A stretch of DNA of 64,000 nucleotides from positions 1 through 64,000 of the forward strand of contig CALHDG010000036.1 of assembly GCA_938023075.1 (NCBI GenBank), in the 5' to 3' direction. Position numbers and translations under genes: made by a program. Numbering within the stretch: position 1 is the first letter of the stretch; the number at the start of each line of letters is the position of its first letter. The stretch is from an uncultured Chitinophagales bacterium (lineage in GTDB: Bacteria > Bacteroidota > Bacteroidia > Chitinophagales > JAHDHT01). The notes below the pieces were generated by a model. It saw only the letters and a list, made by a program, of their open reading frames with translations, ran no database searches and was not told the DNA's origin. Below, piece after piece: positions 19,348 through 26,226 of this stretch.

Positions 19348-20340
19348 TTATTTAGAAAACTTCCCCTTCCCTACAAACAACCGGCTAAAAACCGAACTCC
19401 CTTCAAAATAAGAATTCGTCAAAGCATCTGAACTCACCACATATTCGGGTGTTGGACCTTTCTTTTCTTCCCCTTCGGCGGGTGCTGAAGCAGGTAAGGC
19501 ATAAGCATTAAAAGTAGTATTCTGCCCACTTTTGGTTTCCACTACAATATTAGCAATAGAGGAAGAATTGGGCTGGTCAACAAATTTACTACCGCTAATG
19601 GTTGATACCATATTTAAATATTGAGCCACTTGGGTTGAATCAGCCTCTGAACCGTTAATCGTCCAAAGAGAATCTGCTAAAACCAATTGATACGCAGAAT
19701 CGGTGTAGTTGAAATTGATTTTGGCAATGTCTGCCCGGTTGGCTTTAAACATGGCTTTATCTCTGTAATTATCTGCGGTTTGACTGTTGAGACCTTCGTA
19801 AAAACCTTTTACGGCAAATACTTCATTTTCACCTTGCAAACGTACATAACTGGTAAACTTAGGGTTGCTTTGTCCGCCAAACTGACCGCCTTGTTGTTGT
19901 AAACTTTGTGGATCAATATCAAACTTACCCAAAATAATATCCAATACTTTATTAGCACCTTCATAAACTTCAACATTAGTGCCTTGATCGTCCACTTTGT
20001 ACTCTGCCCATTTATCGGTAGTGCGAGCAGCCACCTGAGAAGTTTTAATTCCTTCTAATTCTTTAAAGGTACTTTCAATGGCATTTTCCATGGCAGTAAC
20101 TTTGCTGCCATCTTTTAAAGTAACCATCCATTGTTCACCATCTTTATTTAACTCAAGCGGCTGATCGTTTTTGTTGCTCTTTATAACAACCTTAGTAGCT
20201 TTGTCTTTATCAATAGCTACCAACTCCGATTTAAAGTTACGCTCTCCCTTTTTTTTGTCTTGGCTAGTAATAAATAGATACGCCCCAACCAAGGCTAACA
20301 AAGCAATAATTAAAAATAAATTTCCTTTTTTCTTAAACAT
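19348..20340 (-). CDS. DUF4340 domain protein of the gliding ABC operon
   Basis: A 330-residue protein with an N-terminal membrane anchor (about 8-26, LFLIIALLALVGAYLFI) and a large outer part with repeated DUF4340-type beta modules. Its start overlaps the end of gldG by 8 bp, so the two are translationally coupled. DUF4340 proteins accompany auxiliary ABC transport genes in many Bacteroidota, probably as part of the same envelope complex; no enzymatic role is known. The last ~95 codons are duplicated at 18097-18383. Confidence 0.85.
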   Translation of the reverse strand: MFKKKGNLFLIIALLALVGAYLFITSQDKKKGERNFKSELVAIDKDKATKVVIKSNKNDQPLELNKDGEQWMVTLKDGSKVTAMENAIESTFKELEGIKTSQVAARTTDKWAEYKVDDQGTNVEVYEGANKVLDIILGKFDIDPQSLQQQGGQFGGQSNPKFTSYVRLQGENEVFAVKGFYEGLNSQTADNYRDKAMFKANRADIAKINFNYTDSAYQLVLADSLWTINGSEADSTQVAQYLNMVSTISGSKFVDQPNSSSIANIVVETKSGQNTTFNAYALPASAPAEGEEKKGPTPEYVVSSDALTNSYFEGSSVFSRLFVGKGKFSK

Positions 20341-21859
20341 AGCGTGCCTCCCTCCATTTGTTTTTCTTGCGGTTTCTTACTTGCAATCGAATTAAACCAT
20401 ATAACATAATTAAGCCGATGGGCAAAAAGAAGTTCAAGTATTTGATCATCGTTTTTTGACCATCTTCCAACTCTTTACTAATCGGTCTTGAAGTAACTTC
20501 CTTAGTTCGCAATTCACTTAAACCCGTATCATCATTTAACCATTCAATGGCATTTACCATTAAGCTGGCAGAGTTAGGATCTATTTGTCGAGCTTGTTGA
20601 CCACTACCATTGGTAGCAAAATCACCATCACCTATCACCACCATTTTAGCCTCGCCATCTCCTTCAATGCCTTCAACCAAATTACCTGTTAAAGCAGCCG
20701 CAACCGGTAAGGCTTTTTGAGTAAAATCATTGTTGGTCCACTCTTTATTAATATCAAAAAAAGTTGGAGCAGGCACTGTATTGGAACGCTCTGAACTAAA
20801 GGCTAACTTGGTTACCTTCACTCCATCTTTTGCTGGAAAACTTAAAGAGCTTGCAAATTGAAGCACCGCTTGTTCCAATCCTTTGGTTATCGGATGGTCT
20901 GCAAAATTTTGAATAATAGGTAAATACGGAAATTGAACCGGACGATTAAAAGAAAAGAAGCCCGTTTGCTGTTGCACCGAAACGCTTCCGCATTTAATAT
21001 CGGTTACAAAATTATTTTCTACCGTTACGCCTTTATCCGTTAACCAGGTTTCTAAACCGGTGGATAGTGAAGTTCCTCTGCTTTGCTGAATATCCGCATC
21101 AACTCTATTAATGGCAACAAATAAACCTTTACCTGTTTTCAAAAACGAATCTAACATATCGAACTCGGCAGTTACAAAACTATCTTTGGGTGCAATAAGC
21201 ATTAAACCTTTATAGTTTGCCGGTGTAAGCGTATCTAAGGTTACGGGTTGCACATCAAACAAAACACTTAAGGCACTGGCAACTTGATTTAGCTCATTTA
21301 AAGGCGGTTCGCCATGCCCTTGTATCAAACCTAATTTGGGTTTGTTGGTTACCGATATTTTTTTAATAGAAGAAGACAAAGCATATTCCATAGCCGCACC
21401 GGGCTGCATAAAAGGAATCACCTCTTTTTGATTTTGCTGTTTAATAACCGCACCCAAATAAACCCGTTGTTGTTTAACCTGATCACGCTCCCGCATATTC
21501 ACCTGTACCGGTTGTATGCCTTCCTGTTGTGCAGCTTGTTCACTTTCCTGATCGGCATTAGGGTTAATGAATTCATACACCACATTACCATTAGATCTTT
21601 TATTGTATTCTTCTAACAGATCTTTAAAATCGGCTTTGGTTTGTGCAATTTGTGCCGGTACATCTTCTGAAAAATAAGCAGAAACCGTTACCGGATCTTC
21701 TATATTTTTTAAAATATTTTTAGTGGGCGTACTTAATGTGTATCTTTTGTCTCCTGTAAAATCCAAGCGGAAAAACAATCGATTTAATAAAACATTAGCC
21801 GCCAAAATTACTGCCAGAATTAACAGTATTCTTACCCAGCGTTGAGAATTAGTTGTCAT
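20333..21859 (-). CDS. gldG: Gliding motility ABC transporter auxiliary protein GldG
   Basis: A 508-residue protein with a membrane helix at each end (about 10-28 and 475-492) and a large periplasmic part of the ABC-transporter auxiliary type, including a SIKKISVTNKPKLGLIQGHGE segment. In Flavobacterium johnsoniae GldA, GldF and GldG form an ABC transporter needed for gliding. It starts 3 bp after gldF and overlaps the DUF4340 gene, so it sits inside one operon. Confidence 0.93.
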   Translation of the reverse strand: MTTNSQRWVRILLILAVILAANVLLNRLFFRLDFTGDKRYTLSTPTKNILKNIEDPVTVSAYFSEDVPAQIAQTKADFKDLLEEYNKRSNGNVVYEFINPNADQESEQAAQQEGIQPVQVNMRERDQVKQQRVYLGAVIKQQNQKEVIPFMQPGAAMEYALSSSIKKISVTNKPKLGLIQGHGEPPLNELNQVASALSVLFDVQPVTLDTLTPANYKGLMLIAPKDSFVTAEFDMLDSFLKTGKGLFVAINRVDADIQQSRGTSLSTGLETWLTDKGVTVENNFVTDIKCGSVSVQQQTGFFSFNRPVQFPYLPIIQNFADHPITKGLEQAVLQFASSLSFPAKDGVKVTKLAFSSERSNTVPAPTFFDINKEWTNNDFTQKALPVAAALTGNLVEGIEGDGEAKMVVIGDGDFATNGSGQQARQIDPNSASLMVNAIEWLNDDTGLSELRTKEVTSRPISKELEDGQKTMIKYLNFFLPIGLIMLYGLIRLQVRNRKKNKWREARYV

Positions 21860-21862
21860 TAT

Positions 21863-22588
21863 TTAATTAGTTGTATTTCGTTTTGCTAATACAGCTTGAG
21901 CCATAAAAATGCCCAATGCCGATATTGATAAAAAATATAATATGTCACGACTGTCAATTACGCCTCTTGAAATGGATTGATAGTGACCTGACACATCTAA
22001 ATAAGCGAATATTTTACCCAGCACTCCGGTCATATTGCCCGCCAAGGTTCCAAAAATAATTAAGAAAAACATACCAATTAATAAGGCTAATAAAAAGGCA
22101 ACTATTTGATTTTTGGTGATGGAGCTGGTAAACAAACCAATGCCGGCATAAGCTGCACTCATTAGTAAAATACCCAAATAACCACACCAAACGGCACCGT
22201 GATCAATAGGACCCAACCAGGCAATGGTAAAATAATAAGGTAAACTAAATACTAAGGCAATCAAAACCAACAGCATAACAGATAGGAATTTACCCAATAT
22301 AACCTGCATGTCGCTTACATCTTTAGTTAATAAAAGTTCAATGGTCCCGGTGTTGTTTTCTTCTGCCAACATTTTCATGGTTAAGGCAGGGATGAAGAAG
22401 AACATCGTCCAGTAGGCAATGGCAAAAAAGGGTTGCATACTTGCCTGCCCGGTGTAAAATACATCGGCACCATATAGCCACGTAAAAAAGCCACTTAGCC
22501 CAAGAAATACCATGATGAGGATATAAGCGATCAGTGAATCAAAAAAAGCCCTAAATTCCCGGATGGCTATTGTCCAAATTTGTTTCAT
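21863..22588 (-). CDS. gldF: Gliding motility ABC transporter permease GldF
   Basis: A 241-residue inner-membrane permease with six hydrophobic segments and the LTMKMLAEENNTGTIELLLTKDVS cytoplasmic stretch typical of ABC-2 permeases. It lies 58 bp downstream of gldA and 3 bp upstream of gldG. Length is normal for the family. Confidence 0.93.
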   Translation of the reverse strand: MKQIWTIAIREFRAFFDSLIAYILIMVFLGLSGFFTWLYGADVFYTGQASMQPFFAIAYWTMFFFIPALTMKMLAEENNTGTIELLLTKDVSDMQVILGKFLSVMLLVLIALVFSLPYYFTIAWLGPIDHGAVWCGYLGILLMSAAYAGIGLFTSSITKNQIVAFLLALLIGMFFLIIFGTLAGNMTGVLGKIFAYLDVSGHYQSISRGVIDSRDILYFLSISALGIFMAQAVLAKRNTTN

Positions 22589-22646
22589 ATATGTTTATTA
22601 TTTTAGATTTTTTGTTTTAAAAATTGTTTGAATAATTTAAAAGCAA

Positions 22647-23576
22647 TTAATTTAAAGTCAAGTTACGGAAAACATCTTCCATACTTTTTTCTACCGGAAT
22701 CATTTCGGTAATCACCCAATTGTTTTGCACACATAACTGAAATACGCCCCGTTTAGAACTTAGCTCAGAATTACCGGCTATAATAAAATGATTACTTCTT
22801 TTGGGGTCTAAATCAACACTTTTTACCGTAGCCAATTGTTGTAGTTTATTGTAAATGTCTTCTGGTACACCATCTTCTATAGTTACTTTTAAAACTTCGC
22901 TGCCTTGTGCTTGTTTCTGCAAAGTAGAAGGAGCTCCATCGGCTACTAATTTACCTTTGCTGATAATAATAGCTCTGCTACAGGTAGCTTCAACTTCCTG
23001 CATCAGGTGTGTAGATAAAATAACTGTTTTTTCAGAACCGATTTCTTTAATCAAGTTTCTGATCTCTACAATTTGATTTGGATCTAAACCTGTAGTTGGT
23101 TCATCTAAAATTAAAATCTCCGGATCGTGAATTAAGGCTTGAGCTAAACCCACTCTTTGTCGATACCCTTTAGAAAGTTCTCCTATCTTTTTATGCTTCT
23201 CTAAATCTAAGCCGCACAACTGAACCATCTTTTTAATCCGCTGCGGAATTCCTGATTTCGCCAATCCCTGTAATTTGGCTACAAATTCCAGATATTCAAT
23301 AACCGGCATATCTTTATATAGCGGGTTATGCTCCGGTAAATAGCCAATTCGTTTTTTAATTTCGTCTGCATGTTCACCAATGGAATAATCGCCCACTCTT
23401 ACAGAACCTTGCGATGGAGCCATATAACAAGTAATAATTTTCATGGTGGTGGTTTTACCGGCACCATTGGGACCAAGAAAACCCAGAATTTCTCCGGTGT
23501 TTACCGTAAACGAAATATCATCAACGGCATTTTGCGGACCATACGTTTTCGTTAAGTTTTCAACACTAATATTCAT
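22647..23576 (-). CDS. gldA: Gliding motility ABC transporter ATPase GldA
   Basis: A 309-residue ATPase: Walker A GPNGAGKTT, signature LSKGYRQRVGLAQAL, Walker B ILILDEPTTGLDP, switch His in STHLMQEVE, and a C-terminal extension. I start at the ATG at 23576 (MNISVENLTKTYG): homologues begin there, and a good promoter at 23607-23638 lies inside the 69-codon upstream extension that is otherwise open. First gene of gldA-gldF-gldG-DUF4340, energising the transporter. Confidence 0.93.
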   Translation of the reverse strand: MNISVENLTKTYGPQNAVDDISFTVNTGEILGFLGPNGAGKTTTMKIITCYMAPSQGSVRVGDYSIGEHADEIKKRIGYLPEHNPLYKDMPVIEYLEFVAKLQGLAKSGIPQRIKKMVQLCGLDLEKHKKIGELSKGYRQRVGLAQALIHDPEILILDEPTTGLDPNQIVEIRNLIKEIGSEKTVILSTHLMQEVEATCSRAIIISKGKLVADGAPSTLQKQAQGSEVLKVTIEDGVPEDIYNKLQQLATVKSVDLDPKRSNHFIIAGNSELSSKRGVFQLCVQNNWVITEMIPVEKSMEDVFRNLTLN

Positions 23577-23606
23577 ATTTGTATTTATGTGTTTATTAAA
23601 AGAGTG

Positions 23607-23638
23607 CAAAAATAATAAAATATACCTTCTTATTGCAA
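23607..23638 (-). promoter_or_regulatory. Promoter of the gldA operon
   Basis: On the minus strand a TTG (-33 core, 23636-23638) is followed after 21 bp by TATTTTTG (23607-23614), matching TAnnTTTG. This is the Bacteroidota sigma-factor arrangement and fixes the gldA start downstream of it. Confidence 0.6.
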
Positions 23639-23830
23639 CTTGATTTTGTGAAAAAAAGTGAAGGGTTGAGATGTTTGTTTTATTGTGCTTATATTCACAA
23701 ATACTATTTATCTTAAGTTTCTGTAGAAGTATCCATTTTTTATTATGTGAATATAAATTATTTATTGAAATTGAAGTACTCAATTAGGTTAAGTTAACTT
23801 AATTCAACATATAAAGCACAAAATCATCCG

Positions 23831-23898
23831 AGTGAACCTGTTCACTTGATGTAGTAAAGTGGCTATGCTTTTGTTTACACAATGGAACAGGTTCCATT
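23831..23898. repeat. Pair of palindromes with complementary cores
   Basis: AGTGAACCTGTTCACT (23831-23846) and AATGGAACAGGTTCCATT (23881-23898) are each near-perfect palindromes, and their GAACCTGTTC/GAACAGGTTC cores are complementary. They lie in the 590 bp gap upstream of gldA. They could be operator sites or a folded repeat; no regulator is identified. Confidence 0.45.
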
Positions 23899-23958
23899 GG
23901 AACAGCAATTATTTTACTAGCGAAACATAAGTATATAATATATGATGGGTTCTAAAAG

Positions 23959-24096
23959 ATGAAAATAAAATTATGGTCTATACAACATATAGACAGACTG
24001 CGTGAATTGGAAGTGAATAACTGCTTGATTTCAATGGATAATTATTATTTCATTAGAACTAATTTTCATAAACTTTTGTTAACAAGATGTTTATGA
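23959..24096 (+). pseudogene. Short frame resembling the start of a DUF3841 protein
   Basis: A 45-codon open frame beginning MKIKLWSIQHIDRLRELE. DUF3841 proteins start with a similar K-L-W-T-I-Q-x-I pattern, but the frame stops at 24094 and no continuation was found. It is either a 5' remnant or a chance small frame. Confidence 0.3.
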
Positions 24097-24165
24097 TATT
24101 TCGTATATAAGTAGCATAACTTTATTGCCTGCAAAACGTCTAAAATACAGTACTATAAATTTTAT

Positions 24166-24510
24166 ATGGACACAATCAAAATTATTGATAAAGATTCACT
24201 CGAATATTTTAAGGAGAAAAAGCAAGCCTTAGTAAAAATTATGCTGGTTTCGTCAGGTATCGACTTGGCAATGAGTATACCCGAAGCCGCAGCTATGTTA
24301 CCCTCTTTTGGCGGTTCAATTGTTGCCGAAGAAATTGTGGAATATTTTATCTCGAATTACATTGGCAATTTAGAGGAATATGATATCAAAGTTTCTTGGT
24401 TTGACAAAGCCAAAGGTTTTATTCCAATACCTGGTTTTACATCGCTCACTTTAAAATGTTGGAAAGAGTTAAAAAAGGTAAATGCCGAAATTGAACAGAG
24501 AAGTAAATAA
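24166..24510 (+). CDS. Hypothetical protein, 114 residues
   Basis: Not recognised. The protein has no signal peptide. The middle (about 25-65) is hydrophobic and amphipathic (IDLAMSIPEAAAMLPSFGGSIVAEEIVEYF) and the ends are charged. It has a normal ATG and a composition like its neighbours. It stands alone: downstream are only repeats and gene debris. It may be a survivor of a larger lost segment. Confidence 0.55.
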   Translation: MDTIKIIDKDSLEYFKEKKQALVKIMLVSSGIDLAMSIPEAAAMLPSFGGSIVAEEIVEYFISNYIGNLEEYDIKVSWFDKAKGFIPIPGFTSLTLKCWKELKKVNAEIEQRSK

Positions 24511-24557
24511 TGCACAGCTTTGAGCAAGCGAAAAATAACAACTTAAGTCAATTTACG

Positions 24558-24596
24558 ACAAGTTTATCTATACAATAAAGTAGTTGATACTTTAAT
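24558..24596 (-). repeat. Terminal-repeat-like motif R3, copy 2 (left end)
   Basis: ACAAGTTTATC ... AAAGTAGTTGATACTTT. It is the inverted counterpart of the motif at 24817-24843, and the two enclose the palindrome at 24627-24793. Confidence 0.55.
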
Positions 24597-24626
24597 ACCT
24601 CTCCCAAAACTCGAAATACCCTCTGC

Positions 24627-24793
24627 CGTCATTGCAGAAAATGTGGAGAGTAACGGAACATTTATCAGCAATCTCTCCTAAGGTTTCCCCCATATTTCAA
24701 AGTTTTGTAGGATGTTTTTAGGAGAGATGCCGGAAAATCTGTTCCGCAAGCTCAGATACTGGATCGAGTCCTGCACAAGTTTCCCGCATGACG
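24627..24793. repeat. Large imperfect palindrome, dispersed-repeat type
   Basis: Nested inverted repeats: CGTCAT/ATGACG (24627-24632 and 24788-24793), CGGAACA/TGTTCCG, and ATCTCTCCTAA/TTAGGAGAGAT (24671-24681 and 24718-24728). It resembles the degenerate CGTCATGC...GCATCTC dispersed palindromes common in Bacteroidota genomes. Not coding. Confidence 0.55.
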
Positions 24794-24816
24794 TTTATTC
24801 CGCTTACCTTTATCCT

Positions 24817-24843
24817 ATGTCAACTACCTTGATAAACTTGTTC
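24817..24843 (+). repeat. Terminal-repeat-like motif R3, copy 3 (right end)
   Basis: ATGTCAACTACCTTGATAAACTTGTTC. Inverted partner of 24558-24596. Confidence 0.5.
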
Positions 24844-25087
24844 AATTTACTGAATCTTTTCATTATAATATTTAATTAGATATCTAAACATAATTACGTT
24901 TCTCAAAAATAGCTTTATCCAATATAAGCTCATTTTTAATTAGGTTATTTCCAACTTCTCACTGATAGTCGAATCGGATTATCCCTAAGTCTACATAGTT
25001 ACCTTTTCAATTAACACTGTACTTATGTATTATTTGCTTCTTTCACGTTTCTTCCAATTCAAATCAACAAGAAACAATTAAAGTTAA

Positions 25088-25249
25088 AACTTTTTTAATT
25101 CAGTTTTAAGATGTCGACACTTTATCGCAAATCCAGAAATACCAACCTTGTCGCAATGGGGTTTAATAGTTTTGGCTTTGTTAATGATGGTTTTAGGAAC
25201 TCTGCGATTAGGTTTCAGGTATCCATCATATAAAAATTTGTTGAACTAA
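25088..25249 (+). pseudogene. Orphan IPTL-CTERM-like C-terminal tail
   Basis: A 53-codon frame with no usable start ends in NPEIPTLSQWGLIVLALLMM, then a hydrophobic helix and a basic stretch before the stop. PTLSQWGLI followed by a membrane helix and basic residues is the IPTL-CTERM sorting-signal pattern. An in-frame TAA at 25085 cuts it off upstream and no body of the protein is present, so it is the end of a lost secreted-protein gene. Confidence 0.65.
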
Positions 25250-25292
25250 AATAAGATAGTATGTATGGTGCGAGTTGAATTAGTCTGTCGAT

Positions 25293-26222
25293 CTATAACA
25301 ACATTGCACCTTCTTCACTTACTTGAGTAATATAATTAATGCTTGAAATATTAATTTCATTAAATTCTTGTTGAAAGCGTTCAGAAAGTTTTTGTGCAGA
25401 AAATTGGGTTTCAGTAAAGGCGAACATGGTTGGACCTGAGCCAGAAATGCCGCAACCTACTGCTTTCATTTGTTGAGCTGCCATTTTAATAGATTGATAA
25501 CCCGGTATGAGCATAGCCCTTACCGGTTCTGCAATAAAATCGTTTAATGAATCGCGCATCAACTCTAAATCGTTTTCATACAAACTGGCAATAAAGCCAG
25601 CCAAATTGCTAAATTGATTAACCACATTATTTAAAGGAATGTGTTCTTTTAGCAACATCCGGGCTTGCTTGGTTAATACTTCTACATTGGGTTTTACCAA
25701 TACAACCCACAAATCTTTTGGAAAAGGCAACCGCCTCACCTGAATAGGTTGGTTATTTTGAATCATAACTAAACCACCTAATAGAGAGGGGGCAATATTA
25801 TCTCCGTGAGCAGAACCACTGGCAACTGCTTCTGCTTCCATTAAACACGGCAACAATTCTTTTTTACTAAAGGGGTTACCCAACAGTGCATTGGCTCCAA
25901 CTACTGCCGCTACAGCACTTGCCGCACTACTACCCAAACCACTGCCGAGTGGTAATTTTTTGTAGAGCTTAATATCAAAACCTTGTTTAGAATCTAATTT
26001 TCTTAATAAGGATTTTACGGCTATGCCTGCCGTGTTTTTGTCCGTATCTTTGGGCAATCTGCCCCCATCGCCTTCAATCTTAATGATTTTAACTTCTTTG
26101 TGGTCGTTAAGTTGAACAATTACTTCATCACCGGGTTGCTGAACTGCCAAGCCCAACACATCAAAACCAACAATTACATTACCGATAGATGCCGGCGCAA
26201 ATACTTTAACAGATGTCTCCAT
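25293..26222 (-). CDS. thrB: Homoserine kinase
   Basis: A 309-residue GHMP kinase that phosphorylates homoserine in threonine synthesis. The ATP-binding motif PLGSGLGSSAASAVA is at about 88-102, and GCGISGSGPTMFAF near the C-terminus is the GHMP C-terminal motif. I start at the ATG at 26222 (METSVKVFAPASIGN), which lies 4 bp after the thrA stop; a longer frame would overlap thrA. Threonine synthase (thrC), the usual next gene, is not here. Confidence 0.95.
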   Translation of the reverse strand: METSVKVFAPASIGNVIVGFDVLGLAVQQPGDEVIVQLNDHKEVKIIKIEGDGGRLPKDTDKNTAGIAVKSLLRKLDSKQGFDIKLYKKLPLGSGLGSSAASAVAAVVGANALLGNPFSKKELLPCLMEAEAVASGSAHGDNIAPSLLGGLVMIQNNQPIQVRRLPFPKDLWVVLVKPNVEVLTKQARMLLKEHIPLNNVVNQFSNLAGFIASLYENDLELMRDSLNDFIAEPVRAMLIPGYQSIKMAAQQMKAVGCGISGSGPTMFAFTETQFSAQKLSERFQQEFNEINISSINYITQVSEEGAMLL

Positions 26223-26226
26223 GTTT

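Larger units (their letters stand above)
24511..25292. other. Gene-free region with repeats and a gene remnant
   Basis: 780 bp. 24558-24843 looks like a small element bounded by inverted R3 motifs, with a large palindromic core; 25088-25249 is an orphan protein tail. The rest is A/T-rich with no open frame of interest. Confidence 0.6.

Noticed and set aside
23577-23783. 69-codon N-terminal extension of GldA
   Set aside because: The family starts at MNISVENL, and a -33/-7 promoter lies inside the extension.
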